Assembly: GCF_024158745.1 (NCBI RefSeq)
Contig: NZ_JAMZAW010000008.1
Coordinates: 1-64,000, forward strand
From: Paenibacillus tyrphae
Lineage (GTDB): Bacteria; Bacillota; Bacilli; Paenibacillales; NBRC-103111
Direction of reading: 5' to 3'
Length of the DNA: 64,000 nucleotides
Both the position numbers and the translations under genes were made by a program. Shown piece after piece: positions 42,775 to 51,016 of this stretch; the first letter of the stretch is position 1; every line of letters starts with the position of its first letter. A model generated the notes under the pieces. It was not told where the DNA came from, searched no databases, and saw nothing but the letters and a program-made list of their open reading frames with translations.

Positions 42775-43513
42775 AGCCCGGACCTCCTTTGCGCTTCCCC
42801 TGTGCCGCCCCCGCTTCCAGACCATCCAAACGGCTGTTTACGGCCTCAGCAAAGTGCTGTGTGATGAGCTGCGGGCGGGTGATGGCTCCGCCAACGACCA
42901 CGAACGTCGCTCCCGCTTCGATCGCCGCTTCGGCTTCTTCGGCGCTAAAAATGCGACCTTCCGCAGCAAGCGGAACGGTCAGCCGGGCGGATAACCGCCG
43001 GACAAGCTCCAGGTCCGGCTTCTTCGTCTGCGGGCTGTACGGCGTATAACCGGACAATGTCGTCGACACGATGTCGAAGCCAAGTCGCTCGGCGGCGAGC
43101 CCCTCCTCTTCCGTGGACACGTCGGCCATCGCAAGCACTCCCGCTTCGCGAATCCGCTCCAGCAGCGGAACAACCCGCTCCAGCCGGCTTTCCCGGTTCG
43201 TCACATCAAGCGCGACGATATCGGCTCCGGCCGCAAGAATCGCCTCCACGTCTTCCAACTCGGGGGTAATATAAATCTCCGAGCCCGGAATATCCCGCTT
43301 AAGCAGCCCGATCACGGGGAGTTGTACCGCAGCCTTGATGCTGCGGATGTCGTCTACGCCATTCGTGCGGATCGCCACCGCTCCTCCGATAACCGCCGCC
43401 TTCGCCATGCGGGCCATAATCCCTTCGCCGTACAGCGGCTCCCCAGGAAACGCCTGGCACGATACGATCAACCCGGGCGGCATCGGCAGCCGCTTTAGTC
43501 CGATAGATGTCAT
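42752..43513 (-). CDS. nanE: N-acetylmannosamine-6-phosphate 2-epimerase
   Basis: 253 residues. A TIM-barrel enzyme converting ManNAc-6-P to GlcNAc-6-P. Family motifs: PGLIVSCQAFPGEPLYG, AVAIRTNGVDDIRSIK, PVIGLLKRD, ALDVTNRESR, GFDIVSTTLSGYTPYS and AEGRIFSAEEA. Start ATG 43513 overlaps the previous gene's stop (ATGA), a sign of translational coupling. The product GlcNAc-6-P is the same as that of MurQ, linking this operon to the salvage pathway. Confidence 0.9.
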   Translation of the reverse strand: MTSIGLKRLPMPPGLIVSCQAFPGEPLYGEGIMARMAKAAVIGGAVAIRTNGVDDIRSIKAAVQLPVIGLLKRDIPGSEIYITPELEDVEAILAAGADIVALDVTNRESRLERVVPLLERIREAGVLAMADVSTEEEGLAAERLGFDIVSTTLSGYTPYSPQTKKPDLELVRRLSARLTVPLAAEGRIFSAEEAEAAIEAGATFVVVGGAITRPQLITQHFAEAVNSRLDGLEAGAAQGKRKGGPGYESAVRM

Positions 43514-44592
43514 TGATTCTCCCTCCCGATGCCCCAAGAATCGTCCAGCTTCATGGAGGCCAAAATACCGGCGAACGTCGCCGCTTTCCGAAACGTCGTG
43601 CTGACCGGAGCCCGCTCCGGATCGTGCTGCAAGCCTTTCGGCGTGAACACCGACCAGCCCTCCCGCGTGAGCCGGCCGTTCAGCTCCTTCAAACGGCCTT
43701 CGGCATAATCGCGGGCTTCGGGGAGATGAGCGTATCGGGTGAACGCCAAGTCGATCTCCCACACATTGCTCCAATCCCTGCACCACCACGGTGCTTCGTT
43801 GCCGTCGTGCGGCCCTTCCTTCATGGCAGCCAGCATCCGGCGCACCGCCGCTTCCGCCGTCTCCTGCCACTGCCGCTGCAGCTCCTGCGGGAGCAGAGGC
43901 AGCGCCGTGGCCGCAAAAGCGACGATAATCCCCTGATAGCTGACGCTGTTGCCCATCGCAACGCTTCCGTCCCAGTGCTCGATGTATGGCCACCAATCGG
44001 GCTCGTGCTTGCCGAACCGCTCGATCAAGTGGCGGAATACACGGACGGTCTGCTCCAGCAGGGGGGCGTCCCCGTGCAACTCGTACGCCCGGGCGAACGT
44101 ATGCGCCGCGTACATATCTCCGTTCAGCACGTCATGATGCCGCGCATTCGGATTTTTATAGACAGCCCCGGGCTTCTCCGCCGCGACTTCCGTAAGCAAA
44201 TAATGGGCTGACCGGATCAGGCTTTCTTTCGCTTCTTCAGAGCCGGTATGACGGTGCAGCAGATACAGGCTGTTCGCCACCGCGCCGATTTCGGCGATGT
44301 CAACCGTTTCCGGGTCACCGTGCTTGACGTAATAGGGCTGGCCGAACGCCCCGTCCGACCGCTGCCGCTTGAGCACGTTCGCCGCTAAGCCCGAAGCGAT
44401 GCCAAGTCCCTCTCCTCCATGCAAACGATAATCCAGAACGAAGAAGGCCGCGACCTGACCCGTCGTGCAGCAGCTCGCCAAAGCGCCGAGCTCGTCATCC
44501 CGGATGCCGAGGCTGCCGTCCGATTGTTGTTCAAGCCAATCCGTAAAATAGGTCGTTAAAGTTCGCACCAAGGATGAAACGATGGAATCCAT
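43510..44592 (-). CDS. Alpha/alpha-barrel protein of unknown substrate
   Basis: 360 residues rich in helices and aromatic residues: ALASCCTTGQVAAFFVLDYR, RQRSDGAFGQPYYVKHG, VLNGDMYAAHTFARAYELHG, WWPYIEHWDGSVAMGNSVSY and WWCRDWSNVWEIDLAF. The repeated helix-hairpin pattern is that of (alpha/alpha)6 barrels such as N-acylglucosamine 2-epimerases, glucuronyl hydrolases and related glycosidases. I could not name the family. No signal peptide, so the substrate would be taken up first. First gene of the operon with nanE and the FAD oxidoreductase, preceded by the shared palindrome. Confidence 0.65.
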   Translation of the reverse strand: MDSIVSSLVRTLTTYFTDWLEQQSDGSLGIRDDELGALASCCTTGQVAAFFVLDYRLHGGEGLGIASGLAANVLKRQRSDGAFGQPYYVKHGDPETVDIAEIGAVANSLYLLHRHTGSEEAKESLIRSAHYLLTEVAAEKPGAVYKNPNARHHDVLNGDMYAAHTFARAYELHGDAPLLEQTVRVFRHLIERFGKHEPDWWPYIEHWDGSVAMGNSVSYQGIIVAFAATALPLLPQELQRQWQETAEAAVRRMLAAMKEGPHDGNEAPWWCRDWSNVWEIDLAFTRYAHLPEARDYAEGRLKELNGRLTREGWSVFTPKGLQHDPERAPVSTTFRKAATFAGILASMKLDDSWGIGRENQ

Positions 44593-44623
44593 GACTCACT
44601 CTCCTCTGACTGCATTCTCCATT

Positions 44624-44683
44624 ACTATATCATAAAATGGAGGATTTCTCCTCTAATATTTTTGTTTTATGGAGAAATTTTCC
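44624..44683. promoter_or_regulatory. Divergent control region with two palindromic operators
   Basis: GGAGGATTTCTCC (44639-44651) sits in the spacer/-35 zone of the minus-strand promoter, whose -10 is TATAGT (plus 44624-44629). GGAGAAATTTTCC (44671-44683) lies ten bases before the -35 of the plus-strand AraC gene. Both match the elements at 34176 and 37191. Predicted RpiR-type operators. Confidence 0.55.
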
Positions 44684-44693
44684 CGCGTCTTCC

Positions 44694-44723
44694 TTGACAG
44701 TCCGCATCCGGACAGACTACTCT
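44694..44723 (+). promoter_or_regulatory. Promoter of the AraC-type sensor gene
   Basis: Perfect -35 TTGACA (44694-44699), 18-base spacer, weaker -10 TACTCT (44718-44723). Confidence 0.6.
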
Positions 44724-44781
44724 TAATGTAACAATAGAGAAAAAGAGAGAATAACTTTAGGCCAGCCGGGGGTGCAAGTCC

Positions 44782-47064
44782 ATGTGGAGACCGATCCCAT
44801 GGTTTCGCAATACATCTTTTAAAAGGAAGCTGTTCGTTTACTCCCTCGTCATCAGCCTGCTGCCCGTCATACTGACCGGAACCGTCCTTGCGCGCATGGC
44901 GGCCGTGGCCATTCAAGACGAGGTCAACCAAAACCAGCAGATCGTTTTACAAGAAATGCAGCGCCAGGTCGATTCGTTCTGGGCCGGGCTCGATAAAGCT
45001 TCCATTCAGCTCGCCAATCACCGGGCTTTGGAGCAAGCGGTGCAGCTTGGGTCTTCCGGCAAATATTTGGACGAAATGCAGGAACTGGCCGATACGATTC
45101 AAAAGCAGCGGAGCATTTCCGAGTTTCAATATGACGTTTCCGTCATCTTTTTGAAATTCGGCAAAGTGTATTCCAGCAAACACGGCTTCATCGAGTTTAA
45201 TGAATTCGCTTACCGCAATATTATTGACCGGATTCCGCCTCATTTCCGCTCCGAGATCATAGCGCCCGACACCTATCCAGGGCAGGACGAGCTGCTCTAT
45301 TTACGACCGGTACCGATTTTCTCCGACACGCAGGGAAGCGGAATTCTGGTGCTCCATATTCAAAAGGACAAGCTGGCCGATTTTGCCGCGCATGTTCCCT
45401 TAGGGGGAAACCGCAAGCTGTACGTCTTCGACGAGAAAGGCGTTGTCTTGATCAGCAGGACGCCCGGGGAAATCGGCACCCGGCCTGCCCTGTTCGCCGG
45501 CGGCTTACCTCGGTACTACTCCGGCAAGCCCGCAGAGACGGACATCGGCGGAGAGAAGTACCAGCTCACCGTCCGGCAGTCGGATTATACGCGGTGGACG
45601 CATGTGGCTATGACGCCCGAGAAGGAGCTGACCCGGCAAGCGGACCGGATTCAGGTGACGACGTTCGGGATCGTGCTGCTGCTCGCCGTTTTTTGGACGC
45701 TGATTGCCCGCTTCGGCTCCACCCGGATGTATGGTCCCGTACAGCATCTGCTGCAGCGGCTTCTGCCCCCGTCTCGCGACGATTCCCCCGCTGCGTCCAG
45801 CAACGAGTGGCATGCGCTCGATGCCTACGTGACCGGGATGCTCCAAACGAACGAGCAGCTGCGCCGGCAGTTAAATGAGCAATCGCCATATCTAAAAGAA
45901 ACGATCGTGCATCAGCTGCTGCGCGGTGAAATGAACAGCAACGAGGCGGAACGGGTACGGCAGACGTTCGGCTTCCAGCTCCGGGGCAGCCGGTATGCGG
46001 TGTGCCTGCTCGATATTGATGACTATGCCCGCTTTCAGCAGCAGTACCAAGACAAAGACCGGTCCCTCATGATGTTCGCCCTGCGCAAAATGACAGAGGA
46101 AGTGTTCGAAGAGCGGTTTTCCTGCGCATCCGGCATTACCATGCCAGGCCAAATGGCGCTGATCGTCGGACTCGAAAAAGGCGACGCCGCACTGGAAAAC
46201 CTGCTGCTTGCGGCGCAGAAGCTGCTCGACACTTCCTGCAAATATTTCCAATTCTCCGTAACGATCGCCTGCTCTCACCCCGTCTTGACGTATCGCGACA
46301 TCAACGACGCCTACCGGGAGGCACGGGACTTGCTCGGCTACCGGCTGCTGTACGGACCGGGCAAGCTGCTGACGCCGCAGCAGGTCGTTCCGGCTGAAAA
46401 CCAGCTTGCAAGCGATATCATCAAACGGGAGAAGCTGATCGTTACCGCCGTCATGCAGGGAAAAGCGGACGAAGCTGCAGAGCTGCTGCACGAATGGGTA
46501 CGGGACATGCCGCAATTCGTCCGGCATTTCAATGCGGCGCTCGGCTTGTTCGCCCACCTGATCGGCGAGCTGGTTCTCTACATGCAGGAACTGGAGCTGG
46601 CCCCGCACGAGGTGTTCGGAGAAGATCCTTACAAGCGGCTGTACGAAATGACGACGATGAACGAAGTGGCGGAATGGCTGGCGGGCACGGTATTTCCCTC
46701 GATCGCCGAACGGCTGGAGCTGGCGCATACCGGCAAACAGCAGCGCATGGCCGCCGATGTCATCCGGTTTATCCACAGCCACTTCGATACGGATTTGTCG
46801 CTTCAGCAATTGGCCGACCGGCTCCATATCTCTCCTTCCCAGCTCAGCCGCATGTTCAAGGAAGAGACGGGGATGAACTTTATCGATTATCTCATCCGGT
46901 TCCGGATGGACAAGGCCAAAGAATGGCTGGCGCATACCGAGATGCCGATCAAAGATATTGCGGAGAGACTCAGCTATACCTCCGTTCAAAATTTTACCCG
47001 AGTGTTCAAGCAATACGAGCAGCTTCCACCGGGCGAATACCGCAAGCGGTTTCGGGGCGCTTGA
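44782..47064 (+). CDS. Membrane-bound AraC family regulator
   Basis: 760 residues. One membrane helix at ~18-40, an extracytoplasmic sensor region (~41-290, with a coiled start QQIVLQEMQRQVDSFWAGLD), a second helix at ~295-313 (TTFGIVLLLAVFWTLIA), a cytosolic linker, and a C-terminal AraC domain (~660-760: DLSLQQLADRLHISPSQLSR, IKDIAERLSYTSVQNFTRVF). This design is typical of Paenibacillus regulators that sit beside, and control, LplABC-type oligosaccharide importers, as here. The start follows GGGGGTG. A terminator separates it from the transporter genes. Confidence 0.88.
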   Translation: MWRPIPWFRNTSFKRKLFVYSLVISLLPVILTGTVLARMAAVAIQDEVNQNQQIVLQEMQRQVDSFWAGLDKASIQLANHRALEQAVQLGSSGKYLDEMQELADTIQKQRSISEFQYDVSVIFLKFGKVYSSKHGFIEFNEFAYRNIIDRIPPHFRSEIIAPDTYPGQDELLYLRPVPIFSDTQGSGILVLHIQKDKLADFAAHVPLGGNRKLYVFDEKGVVLISRTPGEIGTRPALFAGGLPRYYSGKPAETDIGGEKYQLTVRQSDYTRWTHVAMTPEKELTRQADRIQVTTFGIVLLLAVFWTLIARFGSTRMYGPVQHLLQRLLPPSRDDSPAASSNEWHALDAYVTGMLQTNEQLRRQLNEQSPYLKETIVHQLLRGEMNSNEAERVRQTFGFQLRGSRYAVCLLDIDDYARFQQQYQDKDRSLMMFALRKMTEEVFEERFSCASGITMPGQMALIVGLEKGDAALENLLLAAQKLLDTSCKYFQFSVTIACSHPVLTYRDINDAYREARDLLGYRLLYGPGKLLTPQQVVPAENQLASDIIKREKLIVTAVMQGKADEAAELLHEWVRDMPQFVRHFNAALGLFAHLIGELVLYMQELELAPHEVFGEDPYKRLYEMTTMNEVAEWLAGTVFPSIAERLELAHTGKQQRMAADVIRFIHSHFDTDLSLQQLADRLHISPSQLSRMFKEETGMNFIDYLIRFRMDKAKEWLAHTEMPIKDIAERLSYTSVQNFTRVFKQYEQLPPGEYRKRFRGA

Positions 47065-47092
47065 AGCTCTTCCGCCCCTGCTGTTTTCCTTC

Positions 47093-47130
47093 AAACGCCG
47101 ATGTTTCGGGCCCTTCCGAACGGCGTTTTT
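47093..47130 (+). terminator. Terminator of the AraC-type gene
   Basis: AAACGCCG and CGGCGTTT pair around a GC-rich loop, followed by a run of T. Confidence 0.75.
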
Positions 47131-47245
47131 TTCTTGTCATCGCCGTTCCCCCATAACGATAAATCCCGTCATGACGCGCTTTCGCGGCTTTTTCCTTTTT
47201 TGCGGATCTTTATCCTTTTTTGTCATACCCATGAAAAATGGAACA

Positions 47246-47275
47246 TTGCCGTGAGTCGGCCCATTCCCGGATAAT
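47246..47275 (+). promoter_or_regulatory. Possible promoter of the LplBCA-type operon
   Basis: TTGCCG (47246-47251), 18-base spacer, GATAAT (47270-47275). The first permease start lies 75 bases downstream. Confidence 0.5.
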
Positions 47276-47350
47276 CGGATCAACAACAACGATTCGCAAC
47301 CGTCGGAATGTAAACGCCTCCGGTTCGTTGCGGCCCAAGGAGGAATGTGC

Positions 47351-48325
47351 TTGAGCACCTTGCCCCCCCATCCCCACTCCTCACCCGCTACCCGCAAGAC
47401 CGCTTCCCTGAGCGGTCTCGGACGTTTGCGGGCTCGGCTATGGAAGGACCGGTACCTGCTGCTGCTCGGCTTGCCCGGCATCGCCTATTTCCTGATTTAT
47501 CGCTATGTCCCCATGGCGGGGCTGTATATGGCCTTCATCGATTACAGCCCATTTCAAGGGATTGCGGGCAGCGAGTGGGTAGGCTTGAAGCATTTTGCCC
47601 GGATTTTCGAAGATCCGGAAATCGTGCAGGTGTTGTGGAACACCTTGTCGATCTCGTTTCTGCAAATCGTATTCGCCTTCCCTGTTCCGATCGTGCTGGC
47701 CCTGATGCTGAACGAGCTGCGCAACCAAATCTATAAGCGCATCGTCCAATCGGTCATTTACCTCCCCCACTTCCTGTCGTGGGTCGTCGTCATCGGGATC
47801 TGCACGATTTTTTTGAAAGGAAATGGCGTCGTCAACGATCTCCTCAAGCAAGGATTCGGCCTTGCGCAGCCGGTTCCGTTCTTGACCGATCCGAGCTATT
47901 TTAAGCCGATCGTCATCCTTCAGGTGATCTGGAAGGAAGCGGGCTGGGGAACAATTCTGTTCCTTGCGGCTCTGGCCGGCGTAAATCCGCAGCTCTATGA
48001 AGCGGCAACGATGGACGGCGCCGGACGGTTCCGCCAAATGTGGCACATTACGCTTCCGGCCATCCGCAATACGATCGTCATTCTACTCATCCTGCGGCTT
48101 GGACATGTCATGGATGCCGGATACGAACAAATCTTCCTTCTGCTCAATCCGTTTAACATGGAAATCGGCAACATCCTCGATACGTACGTGTTCTTCAAAG
48201 GGATCGGACAGTCGGACTATAGCTTCGCAACAGCGGTTGGCTTGTTCAAAGGAGCCGTTGGGCTCGTGCTCGTACTGTCGGCCAACTACATAGCCAAAAA
48301 ACTCGGCGACGACGGCGTATTCTAG
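47351..48325 (+). CDS. ABC transporter permease, LplB type
   Basis: About 324 residues, six membrane segments (first: RYLLLLGLPGIAYFLIY), and the EAA loop EAATMDGAGRFRQMWH. TTG 47351 is the likely start because AAGGAGG (47337-47343) is seven bases before it; the ATG at 47345 would be only one base from that site. It transports a polysaccharide fragment together with the next two genes. No ATPase gene is present. Confidence 0.9.
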   Translation: MSTLPPHPHSSPATRKTASLSGLGRLRARLWKDRYLLLLGLPGIAYFLIYRYVPMAGLYMAFIDYSPFQGIAGSEWVGLKHFARIFEDPEIVQVLWNTLSISFLQIVFAFPVPIVLALMLNELRNQIYKRIVQSVIYLPHFLSWVVVIGICTIFLKGNGVVNDLLKQGFGLAQPVPFLTDPSYFKPIVILQVIWKEAGWGTILFLAALAGVNPQLYEAATMDGAGRFRQMWHITLPAIRNTIVILLILRLGHVMDAGYEQIFLLLNPFNMEIGNILDTYVFFKGIGQSDYSFATAVGLFKGAVGLVLVLSANYIAKKLGDDGVF

Positions 48326-48355
48326 GCTGCGTCCGCCTAAGAAAGGATGATCCGC

Positions 48356-49231
48356 TTGCATCATCGAACCCCGGGAGACCGGTTGATCGATATCGCCAAC
48401 GTTCTGCTGCTCGGCCTCATCGCCTTGATGATGCTGATCCCGTTCTGGTATGTGCTGGCCGTCTCTTTTGCCTCCTACAAGGAATTTTTGCAGCATGACA
48501 TCATCTGGTTTCCGAAGGAATGGGTGCTCAGCGCCTACGAATATATTTTCGCTTCGGAGTCGTTCGTCCGTTCGGTCGGCGTGACCGTGCTTGTGACTGT
48601 GATCGGGACGGCGGTCAATCTGGCGTTTACTTCTACGTTCGCTTATACGCTGGCCCGCCCGGTCATCGGCCAACGGATCATGCTGGTGCTTGTTCTCTTC
48701 ACGCTGCTGTTCAGCGCGGGCATGATTCCGACGTACTTGATCGTGAAGGAAACGCATCTCTTGAACTCGATCTGGGCGCTCATCCTGCCGATCGCCATCA
48801 ATCCGTTCAACCTGATCGTCATGCGGCAGTTTTTCGTCGGCATCCCGAACGAGCTGCACGAAGCGGCGGTCATCGACGGCGCCAACGATCTGAAGGTGTT
48901 CTGGAACATCATGCTGCCTTTATCCAAGCCTTCCCTGGCCGCCTTCGCCCTGTTCTATGCGGTGCTGCACTGGAACAATTACTTCACGGGCATCCTGTAC
49001 TTGAACGAACCGGAAAAATGGCCGATTCAAGTCATTCTGCGGCAAATGGTCGTCGTCGGAGAAGCGCAGACGGCGCTCGGCAGCGGTCAAATTTTGCTCG
49101 AACACGCTCCGCCGGCGGACACGATCCAAATGGCGGCCATCATCGTCGCGACCGTTCCGATCCTCATCGTGTATCCGTTCCTGCAAAAGCATTTTGCCAA
49201 GGGGGTGATGCTTGGGTCTGTCAAAGGCTGA
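48356..49231 (+). CDS. ABC transporter permease, LplC/YtcP type
   Basis: About 291 residues with six membrane segments and EAA loop EAAVIDGANDLKVFW. TTG 48356 is nine bases after AAAGG (48342-48346), whereas ATG 48347 touches that site, so TTG is preferred. Second permease of the operon, 30 bases after the first. TSTFAYTLARPVIGQR and GMIPTYLIV are typical of YtcP proteins. Confidence 0.9.
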   Translation: MHHRTPGDRLIDIANVLLLGLIALMMLIPFWYVLAVSFASYKEFLQHDIIWFPKEWVLSAYEYIFASESFVRSVGVTVLVTVIGTAVNLAFTSTFAYTLARPVIGQRIMLVLVLFTLLFSAGMIPTYLIVKETHLLNSIWALILPIAINPFNLIVMRQFFVGIPNELHEAAVIDGANDLKVFWNIMLPLSKPSLAAFALFYAVLHWNNYFTGILYLNEPEKWPIQVILRQMVVVGEAQTALGSGQILLEHAPPADTIQMAAIIVATVPILIVYPFLQKHFAKGVMLGSVKG

Positions 49232-49312
49232 CTTCGTGACATCCGGTCAGGCGCACGAACTTGTATAAACCAAGGATTCAGAGTATGATCCAAACATGGG
49301 AGGGGCTTATAA

Positions 49313-50902
49313 ATGATTTACAGAGGAAAAACATGGACGGCCGCCGCGCTCGTCGGAGCCATAACCTTAACGTCCGCCTGCAGTGGCGGCGGCGACGCAA
49401 AGACCGATCAACCGAACGCCGGGGGCGCCGGAGCCGCAACGGATAGCCAGAAAAAACAGACGATCACGATGATCGACTTCCGTTACGGGGCGTTTCCTCC
49501 CACCGGAGGCAAGGGCCTGGAGATGATCAACGAGAAATTCAACGTCGATTTCAAACCGCAGTACGTGGTCCGCTCCGATTACGACCAGAAGCTGAGCGCC
49601 GTCGTGGCCTCGGGCGAAATTCCCGACATCATCGTCATGGAAGGACCGGATTCGAATTTCTATAAATGGGCGAAGCAAGGGGCCTTCTTGCCACTGAACG
49701 ATCTGCTTGACAAATACCCGACGATGAAGCAGATTCCGGACAATACCCGCAAAGCCGTTACGGTGAACGGCAAAATATACGCGGTCCAAAAATACTTAAC
49801 CGAGAACTACCAGTTGACCCCGATCATCCGCAAAGATTGGCTGGACAAGCTGGGGCTGGAGGTTCCGAAAAACTATGACGAGCTGAAAAAAGTGGTGATC
49901 GCCTTCACCAAAAACGACCCTGACGGCAACGGCAAGAACGATACGTACGGGCTCGCCATGTCCGCGAACATTAACCCGGGCTTCGGGATGGGCGCTTATT
50001 GGGATCTCGATGCCTGGTACCATAAAAACGCCGATGGACAAGTCATCCCGGGCATTATCTCCGAAGCGCGGAAAGAGCACATCGGCTGGCTGGCCGACCT
50101 GTACAAGGAAGGCGCGATTACGAAGGACTTTGCCCTGCTCAACTGGACGCAGACGAACAAGGAGTTCTATTCCGGCAAAGCGGGCATCTTCATCGGCACA
50201 CCGCGCGGCATGAACCCGACCTCTATGCAAGGCCTGGTTGACGTAAACCCGAACGCCAAAATCGTGCCTGTCCCCCCGTTCCAAGCGCCGGACGGCTCGC
50301 AAGGGTTCACCTCCTCCCCCGGCTTCTACGGCATCGTCATGCTGAATGCGAAGCTGGCAAAGGAGCCGGACAAGGTAAACAAAATTATGGAGATGCTCGA
50401 CTACGGCCGGAAGTTTGTGCCGCTGGAGCAGCGCAACGCGAGCAATGCCGATTTTGAATGGCTGAACGGCAAGGAAGGCCAAGGCTACAAAATCGAGAAC
50501 GGCAGCGTGCGCCGCGAGGCCGAGGAGAAAGGTCTTGCGCCGATCAACTATTTGCCGGACAAAACGATGTGGGCTCCGAACGACGCGGCCAACGGCTACT
50601 CGAAGGAGTACAACGTTCCGCTGCTGCGCGATCTGGCGGCCAGCCTGGAGAAAATGCACGGCGAGACGAAGCATCTGGTCAATCCGGCCTACTCCGTGTT
50701 CTCCGAGACGAAGGCCTCGAAGGATACGGAGCTATCCAAGTTCCTCTACACGGAGCAAACGAAAATGATTTTCGGCGAAAAGCCGCTGTCTGATTGGGAT
50801 AAAATGGTCAAGGAATGGTCCGATAAAGGCGGCGCCCAGATCATTAAGGAAGTGAATGAAGGCCTCAAGGCGAACGGCTACTCCGGCCCGCAGTGGAAGT
50901 GA
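49313..50902 (+). CDS. Extracellular oligosaccharide-binding lipoprotein, LplA type
   Basis: 529 residues. Signal peptide with lipobox LTSAC (Cys23), a Ser/Gly/Ala-rich linker, then the family 1 binding fold (MIDFRYGAFPPTGGKGLEMI, SGEIPDIIVMEG, FTKNDPDGNGKNDTYGLAMS). The DPDGNGKNDTYG loop is the calcium-like loop seen in LplA/YtcQ proteins. It delivers an oligosaccharide to the two permeases upstream. Ribosome binding site GGGAGGGG. Terminator downstream. Confidence 0.92.
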   Translation: MIYRGKTWTAAALVGAITLTSACSGGGDAKTDQPNAGGAGAATDSQKKQTITMIDFRYGAFPPTGGKGLEMINEKFNVDFKPQYVVRSDYDQKLSAVVASGEIPDIIVMEGPDSNFYKWAKQGAFLPLNDLLDKYPTMKQIPDNTRKAVTVNGKIYAVQKYLTENYQLTPIIRKDWLDKLGLEVPKNYDELKKVVIAFTKNDPDGNGKNDTYGLAMSANINPGFGMGAYWDLDAWYHKNADGQVIPGIISEARKEHIGWLADLYKEGAITKDFALLNWTQTNKEFYSGKAGIFIGTPRGMNPTSMQGLVDVNPNAKIVPVPPFQAPDGSQGFTSSPGFYGIVMLNAKLAKEPDKVNKIMEMLDYGRKFVPLEQRNASNADFEWLNGKEGQGYKIENGSVRREAEEKGLAPINYLPDKTMWAPNDAANGYSKEYNVPLLRDLAASLEKMHGETKHLVNPAYSVFSETKASKDTELSKFLYTEQTKMIFGEKPLSDWDKMVKEWSDKGGAQIIKEVNEGLKANGYSGPQWK

Positions 50903-50920
50903 TACAGGATTAGATGCAAG

Positions 50921-50955
50921 GGGTCCCAGACCAATGAATGGCTGGGACTCTTTTT
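50921..50955 (+). terminator. Terminator of the LplBCA-type operon
   Basis: GGTCCCAG pairs with CTGGGACT-type sequence around a 12-base loop, followed by CTTTTT. Confidence 0.8.
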
Positions 50956-51016
50956 ACCATTTTCTCATTTTCCACGGACTGAGACTGTCGCAATTCTGTA
51001 CAGCCCCCTTATCGCC

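Noticed and set aside
45892..47094. A 400-codon minus-strand ORF opposite the AraC-type gene
   Set aside because: No start signals or recognisable motifs; it mirrors the coding strand's codon pattern.
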